Assembly (NCBI GenBank): GCA_029204225.1
Contig: CM055113.1
Span: forward strand, 26,864,995-26,928,994
Length of the DNA stretch: 64,000 nt
Source of the DNA: Diphasiastrum complanatum
Lineage: Eukaryota; Streptophyta; Lycopodiopsida; Lycopodiales; Lycopodiaceae
Reading direction: 5' to 3'
The notes under the pieces are model-generated. The model was not told the DNA's origin and ran no database searches. It saw only the letters and a program-made list of their open reading frames with translations. A program made the translations under genes and the position numbers. Position 1 is the first letter of the stretch; each line of letters starts with the position of its first letter. Positions 22,052-34,049 of this stretch are shown here, piece by piece.

Positions 22052-22733
22052 TGTTAAAAATTCACAATTCTAGCTTGACTAGTTTTGGTCATATGACTTG
22101 TAAATAGTTAAATGGTCATGATGTGGCTTGTCACACGTGCCAAATAGCATAGGATTCCATTCATAAGGATGTTCTCAAGTAGACCTAAGTGTTAGAACCT
22201 TTGGAATGAGTCCAAATTATGCTTAGATACAAGGGAGAAAAAATAGGAGCTATTTTTGGTAATTTTTGCATTGTTGAGGGATCTCCAAGATTCCAACCCT
22301 AACTTGGTAGGGATGAAAGATCCACCAAAATTAGCATTAGGGATAGGTTTAGGGCTACTCATACCTGCCCAAAACCGTGATGGATCTTGTATATATAGGT
22401 GATGATATCTCACCAAAATCAATCAAGCAATTTCATGATTTTTCTCTCATAATGGTGCAATTGCTCTCTATGTTCATAATTGTTTGAGTACTTGTGATTA
22501 CTAATGATTATAGGATTGAATGTAGGTCTGGTGTACAGTACTCAGACTGTGGGAGGCCGTACTTTCACACGTGTGAAGCCTTCTTCAAGGATTTGGGCCA
22601 TTTAGTGAGGTTCAAGCATAGATTTTTGATGGATTTTGATGGTTCAACTTGTGCTAATCTTATGAAATCATAATCTATTGTTTCCCTCATCATTTCAAGT
22701 GTTTTAGCATCCTTATTTGCTGTAATTTTTACA
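22052..22733 (+). repeat. 3' LTR of the complete copia element
   Basis: 682 bp, same length as the 5' LTR, three mismatches, followed by the GATTT duplication. Confidence 0.97.
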
Positions 22734-22738
22734 GATTT

Positions 22739-23689
22739 GGGACCTTGTAGATAAAACATTTGATAAATGGGATGTTTGAAATAAAAGGACAACTTTCAAA
22801 AGGGTCGTCCTCAACAAAAAAGAAAGAAACACAAACAACTCTTGGCCCCATCCCCCAAGATATGGGGAGATTGGAGAGGAAAAACATGCAAGGCATTCCT
22901 TCCAAGGATGTTGTTGCGAGTGTCCTGTCAAGAGTTGATGACGGACAAGAATTTCAAAGGTAATTTTAATTTTTAATTCTTTTGCAAAAAGCTTGAATCT
23001 AATCATTTATTTTATTCGGACACAAGCTTTTCATGAAGGTGCAAGAGGAAATAGTAAAGAGTCTCATCCTCAACTACAAGGATTGGAGATGCCAACATCT
23101 TTACCCAAACACTTCCTCTCTGTTGCAACAAGCTGGGTGCTGTAATGGGAAAGGAAACGGCTTTCAACACTCAAATCCAATTCCATTCCCCATTCTTGCG
23201 TAGATTAGTATAGCAATAGGCTGCAATCTGTATCACTGAGCCTTTTTTTGTCTCCTCTCCTTTATCTGCTATAGTTGCACCCAAGCTTTGTGTTCTATCG
23301 GTGGTTTTTTTTATTCTCGGCCTTTCCAGATTTAAGTCGCTATGCAGAGAGATTTGAAGAAGACGATGAAGAGGTAGAAGTCGCTGGAGAAGTGGCTGGT
23401 TGCAAGATCCATGATAGAGCTTCTGATGCTTTTCTGGTAAACCATTATTTGGTATACATCCTACACGACCGATCTAACCTATTATCACATCACTACGTCT
23501 ATTTACTCACCAACCATTGGCAAAATAATCTTGCCACGTCTAGTTGGAATAAGCCATAGGCATATCTAGTAGGGTACCAGCCTTAGACATGACCTAGATG
23601 GAAGCCATAGACTAGGGAGAGACCTTTGCCCTCATCCATCCACCCAAACCTGGTCTTGTGATAATCTGTTCAGATCAACATGGCATGAC
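22739..23689 (+). other. Host flank with a possible exon at 22772-22959
   Basis: Family not recognised. From an ATG at 22772 a 62-codon frame, rich in Lys/Ser/Thr then hydrophilic (IPSKDVVASVLSRVDDGQEF), ends at TTTCAAAG/GTAATT, a plausible splice donor at 22959. A second protein-like stretch (VQEEIVKSLILNYKDW) begins near 23040, but its reading phase does not join the first across any AG acceptor I could find. The rest, including an acidic frame near 23340-23400, is unsupported. Confidence 0.25.
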
Positions 23690-24531
23690 CATCCCATCCA
23701 TTGCCCAAGTTAGAGAAAAGACTTCCTCAGATTGACACACCTAAATATGATGGCGAATCAAATTCGACACGATTTCTCCAAGATTTCAACAATGCTTGTA
23801 AATTTTATGAGGACAAATCTGACACTGAACAGGTATGTTTATTCCTCATGAATTGTTCAAACCCTCCAAACTGACGCAGAGTCCCTTCATCCAATTGACG
23901 CATATCAAGATGTGAAGTAAAGAATCAGTGCATACCTACATCGAGCGTTTCAAGCGTCTTAAAGTAGAGTGTGTCGATGATCATGTAACTGAGAAAATGG
24001 CCATCAAACTTTTTTTAGTTGGTTTACCCAAGGCCATTAGGAGAGAATTGAACCCGCACACTCGTACGAGCGATGGATGACGCCATCCGTGAAGAAGATG
24101 AAGGGTCTGACGAGGACCATGACTTTCGCGACAAGAGGGAAAAGGGGCTAGTTAAGTAGGAGACTTCCCGCGTGGAAGGATCGTTCTCATCTAGTGAGGT
24201 TGATATCCTTCAACACCTTGAGGGCTGGTAAAAAGCACAAAAAGCTCAGATGGAGAAGCTAACCTCGGAATTCGAAAAGGTATTGAAGGATGTTGCTGAA
24301 AAAACTTTTCCAGTCCGTGAGAATGTGTGGTGTCCTATTTGTTCTCAAAACCACACCGCCAATGAGTGCCCGCACGTAAGAACCTATTTCCAACAGGCGA
24401 CACGACCTATGCTTATAGGCCATTTGGACCTCAATAGTATGCACCAAATTACAATCCAACTTTTACATTCTCAACTAGAGTCTTCTTATCCACGATCGAT
24501 CGCTCCCCATCCAACACAACAGTCTTTGTAG
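23690..24531 (+). pseudogene. Gypsy-type gag relic, same family as the gag at 11670-13133
   Basis: Plus-strand fragments: RLPQIDTPKYDGESN with RFLQDFNNACKFYED, then after several stops DAIREEDEGSDEDHD, QMEKLTSEFEKVLKDV, and a knuckle-like WCPICSQNHTANECPH. They align in order with the minus-strand gag of the gag-only element. Many stops and shifts; no LTRs assigned. Confidence 0.7.
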
Positions 24532-24908
24532 TTTTAGTTTCACTCTTGAACTAAAAAACATAAGCCTCAAACTCTCTCTCAAGGATTTGTAGGTTTAATA
24601 AGCCTATAACACCATTTACTCATCAAATCTATGAAGGAAACAATGATTTTTCATAAGCACATCACTAGTTTCACTCTTCACAACTTGTTTGAAGCTCAAA
24701 TATTGAAAAAACACAAAGTTTTGGTGAAAGTACAAGTCCAGCAGCGTCTCACACGTGTGAGAAGTACATTTGAACTTTCCACACTAATATGAACCTCAAC
24801 GTTACAAGTAAACTATTAGAAAAGGTCGCCCTCCTTCAAAATGAATCTAGCACCAATGCTTTAACCAAGATGAAGATTTTTGGATCATCGACTAAGCTTT
24901 TTGACTTG

Positions 24909-25250
24909 GCTCTGATACCATGTCAAATTTCAGAGTAAAGGACTGAATTTGATCTACAAATGATCACAAAGAGTGATTGGTAGCTTGGGATCTTGATCTA
25001 TATCAAGACTAGCTTCCAAATCTAGCTTCTACTTGACAATCTTTGTGTTTTCAAGCAAGAACAATAAAAAATGATGACCCACGGCTTCACACGTGCGAAT
25101 TACAGTTACTGTACGACCTAATAACAGATAAATAGTTTACTAAACATTTACTTAGCATTCATCCACAAAGAAAGTGCTTAAGAGAGTGTAAACTCCAAGA
25201 TTGCTTCACAAACCAATGTTTCTCATCATTAGCTCAATAATGGATTGTGT
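24909..25250 (-). mobile_element. Minus-strand copia primer site and truncated 5' LTR
   Basis: GCTCTGATACCA at 24909-24920 is the reverse complement of TGGTATCAGAGC. TG at 24921 begins the LTR, read inward. A CACACGTG element near 25088 sits at nearly the same distance from the primer site as in the complete copia LTR (about 165 bases), so the LTRs are related. The far end is unclear; sequence to about 25250 still looks like LTR. Confidence 0.6.
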
Positions 25251-25251
25251 G

Positions 25252-25516
25252 TCAAGTGTTGATACTGCACACATGTCTGCACAGATGTAGGCAGTTGAAT
25301 TTCCATGATTTGGTCTTTCTTCGCCCATCTTTGAGCTTTCTGGCTCTTCGACGTAGGACAAACTGCCTTGCTTAAAGTTTGCAACAGTTTTTCTGAGTCT
25401 AGGGTGTCCTCACTATTAGGTGAGGCCGGCTGAATTTTCGTATTTCCACCATCACTTCTTGGTGATGCCGGGTGAATCTCGGTACCACCCTCCTCCAAAA
25501 TTTCATCAGTATCCAT
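25252..25516 (-). pseudogene. Candidate host exon, acidic N-terminal region, possibly gene A family
   Basis: Minus-strand frame beginning with ATG (complement of 25514-25516), 15 bases after a pyrimidine-rich AG acceptor-like site (TTTTCAG). Translation is hydrophilic: MDTDEILEEGGTEIHPASPR, then LQTLSKAVCPTSKSQKAQRW and KKDQIMEIQLPT. The start resembles the start of the gene at 55080 (EILDVGGTDQDHS), so it may be an N-terminal exon of the same family. It lies upstream of gene A on the same strand, separated by transposons. It ends by running into the LTR remnant at about 25250. The family link is an inference. Confidence 0.35.
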
Positions 25517-25529
25517 GTGCTTGCCAACT

Positions 25530-27222
<1,693 letters not shown>

Positions 27223-27943
27223 TGTCAGAAATGGTGAACTCCTACAACTTTGCCGCAACGCGAAAACTAAGCGAAGGTCGAATGGCAAACAATGTGCAAA
27301 AGTCAACGGACCTCGGAAACCTTAAGACACGAAGCAAAACAGAACTCAAATGTCAAATGATTCGCAAAAGTCAAACATGCCTCCAGGACTAGAAAGACAA
27401 AGACACGGCACGAAATGGAAGAAATGAAAGAAAATCTTTCGCGCTACTAGCTAGTAGCTCAATGGGCGTGGAGTCTTAAAATTCATGCCCAACTGAAATG
27501 ACTAGCAATAACGGAGAGCAATTGGTTAGTTGATTAGCATTAACTACTCTTGTAATTCTCTGTATAGCTATCTTGTCAACTCCACACAGTGGAGATATAA
27601 ACTATTTTTTTGGATCAAAATATATCCAATGAGACATAGAGAGTGTGTGCGAGTAGAGCAGAAAAGAAAAAGCATAGAAACGAAAAAGCTGTGTATGAAA
27701 GTCTGTGGCCAATGAGCAGAACACAGCGAAAGAGCAGAGCGTCAGGCCGCCAACGAGCGAGACATTGACCATCTTGCTCTAAAAATTAAACTAATAATTT
27801 GATTTCTCTATTTTGTGCATCTCCTTGTCTTCCGCTGTCTTGATTGCTAGAATGAAATCTGTTCTGTATTTGTAGTCGCGTGTCTAGGTTCCTGTGAGCT
27901 TCCACACAAAAGAAAATTCAAATAAACAAAACCGTTCGCAACA
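27223..27943 (+). mobile_element. Plus-strand copia 5' LTR, 721 bp
   Basis: Starts TGTCAGAAATGGTGAAC and ends TTCGCAACA; same family as the inverted LTR at 3921-4733. It is followed by TGTTATCAGAGTC (27944-27956), a mutated form of the usual primer site, and then by a gag start. Contains the TATA-like GGAGATATAAAC block shared with the other copy. Confidence 0.75.
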
Positions 27944-28006
27944 TGTTATCAGAGTCTACAAGTTATCACTACTGATATCTGAACAACGATTTTCTAGACA
28001 ACACAA

Positions 28007-28115
28007 TATGGCTACAACGATCCAGACAAGAGTACCAATCAGTCTGGATGGCGCAAACTATAGGATATGGAAATTCAAAATCAAAACACTTCTGAAAGAC
28101 GTCTATCCAAATCTT
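28007..28115 (+). pseudogene. Copia gag first ~36 codons
   Basis: ATG at 28007 opens MATTIQTRVPISLDGANYRI and WKFKIKTLLKD, a copia gag N-terminus placed correctly after the LTR and leader. Homology stops near 28115, where the same frame passes into gypsy-like sequence, so the element is truncated at a junction. Confidence 0.6.
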
Positions 28116-30066
28116 CATGCAGAAAAAAGAAGATATCAAGAAATGAGGCAGTGGATTAAACATCTGCAAGAAGAAGAGAAGCTTGAAGCTGCTAGAGCAA
28201 CAACCAAAGTTCGTTCTTCACCATTGCAGTCACCGAAAAATTCACATACAAATATGAATGCTCAGTTGCATCATCATGAAGAACCTTTCAAGATGATTGA
28301 ACCGGAAGCACCACAAATAGAACTACTCATGAATATTTTGTCTAGTAAAATCAATACTTCGTTGGAAGAGTTTCTGAAGTTGGTGCCAAAAGCAAAAGAA
28401 GTATTAGTGCAAAAATTAACTCAAGCTGGACCAGAAGTCCATCAGGAGCCACTTTTTTGTGCTGGATTTGAAGAATCTAATGAAGTACTCCATGTCGGAG
28501 CAGCTTGGGAAAGTGAACAAAAAAATATCACTCTACCGACCAGCATACACAGTTTCCTAATGAAACAGCTGTGATAGATGGCGATTCGGGAGTTAACCTG
28601 ATTTCTACAAAGCTATGTGCAAAATGGGGCCTTACAAAAATAAAACTTGCGACTTTTGCCATTAAGCTAGCTGATCAAATGATAGTTCGTAAAGATATAT
28701 TTGTCAAAATTGTCGGAGTACAGTTTGTCATTACTTTCGTAGTAATGGACCTACCAGAAGCACCAAATGTCTATCGAGTCCTATTGGAACGCCCATGGTT
28801 ACGAGTTGTGCAAGAATTCAAAACTGGGGTACCGAGAAAATCACTTTTGAAAATCGTGAACATGCAGTCAAGGTTGATCCTGTAACTTGGACTATCAAAC
28901 TAGTGGTTCAAAAAGAGGATGATGATTAATTAACAATGGATCATACTTGTGACTAGTCAGTAAAAAATTTGGGAGTTCATTACGATTCTCAAACCGATAT
29001 TGTCAACTAAAATGAAGCTCTTGCAACGATTGACTGTACAGTAGGATATATGTGTCAAAAAGATGATTAGTCAAATTTGAGCGATATTTCATTATTGGAT
29101 CAAACCTTGGATACACCGATCACTTCTCCATTGAATGTGCTGAATGTAGCTTGGATATCAATGGAACCTATACCAGAGATGAACTCATTCCTATGAGTCA
29201 TGTCTTGACTTATGATGACAATGCAGAACTTATTGATGAGCAGATTCTAAATCATATAGATCCGACCAGATTTGGAGTGCATAATATTTCTGATGAACCA
29301 ACAACAAAACCGCCAAAAGCAGTTATATTGAAAGAAGACAGGATCACAGGGTCAATGACGAAGAAATAAGCCAAGCAACATTATAATATAGTCTTGAAAT
29401 TGGAAAATCCTCCTCAAAAGATTGATTCGAAGAATGTCCCATCCTTACTGGATAAAGGCAAAGGAAAAGTCAAGGATGATTCTACAAGTCAGAGTTCTAG
29501 CAAGACATCATCATCTAGGAAGTCTTCACCTTCGAAGAAGAGTTTATCTTCTCAGAAGTCATCACCTCCACGATCAATTCCTGCTAAAAAGGCTAAGGGA
29601 AGATCCAAGACAAGTCCTTTTGACAAAGAACAAGCAGATGTATTCCAGCATGATATGCCCGAATATTTTAAACGTTATAAACTGGATGATGTAATTATCA
29701 TGTTACCCAAAGCACATCGTGAATCCGAAGATTAGATGCCAGAATCAAAAGATCTTTGGCCCAACTAGGACACATGCTATGAATCTTGCCGAACCAGGAG
29801 AACCAGAAAAGATTGTACAAGTTGGATCACAACTTAATCTTGAACAGCTTCAAGCACTCCGAACATTACTTATTAAGTATCAAGATTGCTTTGCATGGAC
29901 TAATCAAGATCTCAAGGGTATTCCGACATCAGTTATTGAACACACCATACCTTTAGTACCTGATGCAGTTCCAAAGGTTACAAAGTTCTATCACTGTAAT
30001 CCTAATGTTGCGGATTTGATAAAGAAAGAACTTCAGAGACTGCTTGACGCTGGGAATAGGCTGTAA
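28116..30066 (+). pseudogene. Ty3/gypsy relic: gag-pro linker, protease, start of reverse transcriptase
   Basis: 28116-28574 encodes a helical hydrophilic gag-like region ending just before the protease. 28571-28885 encodes a retropepsin-like domain with IDGDSGVNLIS (active site D-S-G) and VLLERPWLR. 29394-29735 is a basic Ser/Lys-rich linker. 29719-30066 carries the RT entry region: YQDCFAWTNQDLKGI and ELQRLLDAGN. The element stops at about 30062 with no RT catalytic box. Several stops separate the pieces. A related protease lies on the minus strand at 49318-49877. Confidence 0.8.
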
Positions 30067-30640
30067 TAGAAGCAAAAATACTCTAATCTGTTGACTGTTG
30101 AGTGTTGGTGATATTTGACAGGATTGCAAGGCTGCTTACTATGAATCACTGGTTTATGCTTTATTTTTCAGCAACCTAACAGTTGTTTGCAGGGTTAGGA
30201 GCTTGTAAAGTCATTCTGGAGGATGGTTGGGTTCAGATCTGATGACCATTTGTTAAACTAGTCGTTATAGCCTGCAAAACTAGGTTTCTGAAATTTTTTG
30301 GCAGCATAACGACTATTTTTTAAGCACAGTGATAGCAAAAACCCTGTAAATCTTGTCTTAGAACCATTGCTTATGCTGGAAACAAGTTAATACATGTAAA
30401 GCAATCTGTAAACAACTTCTAAAACAGAGGTAATCTGCAAAGAACAGCAGATGTATGTGTCTTGCTGCTTTCGGCAATCAAAAGCTTGAAAAACTGTGTT
30501 TTAAATCCCTAAAAGATAGTACTGGCATGTTGCTGGTCACTGTCCTCCAACGCACCCTGAAACATGCAAATGTTAAGCATTGTGTGTGTGGTGATGGTGG
30601 GCGTTTTCTCTGCCCTCATCCCCCACTTGTTTGCGCCTCC
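30067..30640. other. Non-coding DNA between gypsy relics
   Basis: No domain recognised; one 101-codon plus-strand frame (30455-30760) is partly the gag start of the next relic. Possibly LTR or leader of that element. Confidence 0.45.
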
Positions 30641-33157
30641 ATAGAACTTCATGAGAGCAATAAACAACGAGATAAACAAATGCAAAATCTATCTAATCAA
30701 CTACAAGCTATTATTTCTAACAACTTGGGCTACCAGTCAGAAATATTTTTCGGTGATTAAAAGTTTAAATGCCCGAAAGTTGTTGAAGACTAGATAAACC
30801 ATTGGAAAAGCTATTTTAGCTTGCACAATGTCCCAGAAGATAAAAGAATATCATCGGTTCTATTATTTCTGGAAGGTACAGCCTCTTCTTGGTGGAGGGA
30901 ACTTTCCATGGAACCGGTGACTTGGGCTGGATTCCTGACGGAATTCTAGAAAGCTTTTGTCACGATAGACGATTCTGAACTATATATTTGGTATATCAAC
31001 TGCAAAATGGCCAAGAGTTCTTGGACTCTTTGGCCAAGGTGCCGCTATTTGATCATAAGTTAGCACAGTGGCAATTTATTGCCGGACTGCCAACTGACTA
31101 TCAAAATGAATGCAAACGAAATATCCTTAACTCACTAAAGGATGCCATCCATGTGGCGAAAGCCTATGATAGTACAGTTGTTGCATCACGAAAAAGTGTG
31201 CATGGCCAAATGGCCCTGAAACCCAAGCAAGAAAAATCTAACAAGCGTAAGAAGTAGTTTTTTGATGAGCTGGAAGCAGAACCGTACCAACACCCAACGA
31301 AGAAAAAGAATAAGAAAAAACTGGTGGTCAAAGACAAAGCACGGTTGGCGGCGCTTAAACAGAATCTGTGTTTTCTCTGCAATAAACCCGGGCACCGTGC
31401 CAAATAGTGTCCCGAACAGAAAGCAAAGTCATCAAGTTTCATGTCTGTGGATTTATCGACAGATAAATTGGAAGTCAATTTGTCGAATAATTGTGACTGT
31501 ACTTGTAACTCTAGTGCACTCTCTTTCAAGCCTATTGAATAGTTTCGTGTGAGAGGCAATATTTTAGGGAAAGACATGAATGTGCTATTTTAATCAGGTA
31601 GTACTCACAATTTTTTGAATGCTCGACTTGTGTAGAATCTCCGAGTGCCCACCATGGCCAGTGACCACCGTTACGTGGTCCGTCTTGCCTCAGGGTTGGA
31701 CACTAAGATTTGGGATGTCAAAGTCTCCAACTTAGAGCTTCGGATGCAGGACTATGTTGAGCCGTTGGATTTCCATGTCATGAATCTGGCTCGGACTGAT
31801 GTGATTTTGAGCTATGAATGGTTTTTTTGCAAATCAGACTCTTAGAGATATATTTTAAAAATCATTCTATGGTATTTAAAGATAAGTTTGATCATATTGT
31901 CTCTATTTCTGGAGAGATCGATGTACTTCCATCGTCGATGATTTTCTCAGCTGAATTAATTGAGAAACTTCATGATTTTGAGTATGAACTCTTTCACTTG
32001 CTTTTGAAATCTCGTATGCATTGTAATGTTGAGGATGTGAATGTGTTTTCATGCTTTAACATCGAAAATTTGCATAAGGAACAATAGCTTTTGCAAGATT
32101 TAGAGCAAGAGTTTAGTGAAGTTTTTCCGGAGCAGTTACCTTATCGACTACAGCCCACTCGGTCAGTGGATCATAAGATAGATCTTTTGCCCGATAGTCG
32201 TCCTATCTTCAGACAACCATATCAGTTTAGTCAGAAGGAAGAGGAGGAATTGGCTAGGCAGATCGAGGAGTATCTCAGGATGGGACACATAAGACCAAGT
32301 AAATCTCCATGGGGAGCACCTGTCCTTCTTAAGAGTAAGAAAGATGGGAGTTTCCGGCTATGTGTAGATTACAAGGCTCTGAACAAACTTACAGTTAAAA
32401 ATAAATACCTGTTGCCTGGGATGGACGATCTCATAAATCGATTGAATGCAGCTAAATACTTTACGAAAATTGATCTACGTATGGGATACCATCAGATTAG
32501 GATACATTTGAAAGATGTATCTAAAACCGATTTTAGGACCAGGTTTGGCCACTACGAGTTTCTTGTATTGCCCTTTGGTTTGACAAATGCTCCGTCTACT
32601 TTCCAGCAAATGATGAACAATTTACTTCATCCATATTTGGGGAAGTTCGTAGTAGTGTTTCTGAACAATATTCTGATCTATAACAGAACACTCAAAGAGC
32701 ATGCTAAGCATCTCCGTATTGTCTTATGTATTTTAAGACAAGAGAAGCTTTATGCAAAAGAATCAAAGTGCGAATTCTTTAAGAAGGAACTTCTTTACCT
32801 TGGTCATAAGAATACCTTTTTTGGAATCAAGATTGACGAAGAAAAGACAAAGACGGTAGTGGAATGGCCAATCCCTAAAACGGTGCATGAACTTAAGTCA
32901 TTCTTAGATTTCATTGAAGGTACACCACTCAGGAAAAAGAGCTTTTTGCTGTACTTCATGCTTTGAAATCATGGAGGCATTACATGTACGGTAATAAATT
33001 TGTGGTTAATATGGATCATCAACCTTTAAGGTATTTTGTTAATCAAAATGACTTGCGAGATCATAAGGCCAAATGGGCAGAACTCATGCAAGAATTTGAC
33101 TTTGAAGTGCGGTATATTAAGGGCTCATCTAATCAGGTGGCTGATGCACTTAGTTGA
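30640..33157 (+). pseudogene. Ty3/gypsy relic: gag, protease-like, reverse transcriptase, RNase H
   Basis: Gag: ISSVLLFLEGTASSWWREL, then LPTDYQNECKRNILNSLKDA; knuckle region NLCFLCNKPGHRAK near 31361-31405 with its last Cys replaced by a stop. Protease-like region 31560-31845 (HYVVRLASG type frame, LEFHV/LDFHVMNLARTDVILSYEW). RT in a 291-codon frame from 32091: KSKKDGSFRLCVDYKALNK, FTKIDLRMGYHQIRI, LPFGLTNAPSTFQQMMN. The usual YxDD box reads FLNN, so it is dead. RNase H resumes in another frame after a deletion near 32918 (QEKELFAVLHALKSWRHYMYG) and ends FEVRYIKGSSNQVADALS at 33157. The deletion removes about 100 residues of the RT-RNase H connection. No integrase follows. Confidence 0.88.
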
Positions 33158-33460
33158 ATTGATAAAGTGAATGAACTTCACTGAGATCAGTATGGACTTT
33201 TATCTCTCCTTGAGAGGTATTTATGAGAAAGACCCACATTTTGGACCAATCTAAAATAGGGTTCTAGTAATGTCATCAAGCGGGATTGATAATCATGGTG
33301 ATCAATCTGGGGGGAAGGCTATAAAGGGTACTAATGACTTCTCTATCCATAATGAACTTTTGTTCAGGAAAGAGAAGGTGTATTAAAGTAAGTCCACTTC
33401 TAAGGTTCTAACCCTAAGAAGGAAAATCTTCCAAAGTAGCCAAAAGGAAGGGAAAAGTAT
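33158..33460. other. Non-coding gap before a copia element
   Basis: Weak continuation of gypsy sequence after RNase H; no domain. Ends at the LTR start at 33461. Confidence 0.5.
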
Positions 33461-33695
33461 TGTTAGAAACCAATGATAAACTTGTTACTGTTTACAATCT
33501 ACTATTGACAACTGTTACCAGCTGTAAGTAGTTGTAGGCTAGTCTATAGTCAACTACTATTTTTTTTTCTCTCTCTTTCTCTCTACATATATTCAGGGTT
33601 TATTGTACTCTCTTTCATTCAGTGTGATATAGTGTGATGGTGTGTTTTTCCTCTTTATCTTGGTGATTGCTTATGGTTATTGATTGATAGTGCTC
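33461..33695 (+). repeat. 5' LTR of the decayed copia element
   Basis: 235 bp, pairs with 37788-38008. Contains ATTCAGTGTGATATAGTGTG and a TATA-like ACATATATTCAGG. Confidence 0.85.
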
Positions 33696-34049
33696 GGGCG
33701 AAATGCCTAGCTTGCTGTCCAAAACGCCCGAGGGGAGGCCCAGGAGTCGTGCGACAAATAGCTCTAAAAACATAGCGTCTGCAGGGGTTGGGTCCCCTTA
33801 CAAACACAAAAAGTGAGAGCGCATGTGTGGATGAATGCCACATGTCAAAGGCAAAAAACAAGCTGATATGGACCATAGATCTTGCACAGATCCGACGGCC
33901 AGAAATTCATTGAAGTTTTCCTTCATCTCTCTTCAACTTCAACTGAAATTTTGAAAGGGCCCTTAACATTGGTACTGGACCACTTTTGTTTAAGGTTTGT
34001 CCTTTAGGTTTGAAGGAAAAGGAGAAAACAGAGTGATATTTTGACCTAT

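Larger units (their letters stand above)
16571..22738 (+). mobile_element. Complete young Ty1/copia retrotransposon with target duplication
   Basis: Two 682-bp LTRs (16576-17257 and 22052-22733), TG...CA ends, flanking duplication GATTT (16571-16575 and 22734-22738), a perfect primer site, a purine tract and one uninterrupted polyprotein. The LTRs differ at three positions by eye, so the insertion is recent. It has everything needed for an autonomous element. Confidence 0.97.

Noticed and set aside
23275-23559. 94-codon plus-strand ORF starting near 23275
   Set aside because: Starts at a non-ATG codon, mixes hydrophobic and acidic parts without pattern, no splice support.
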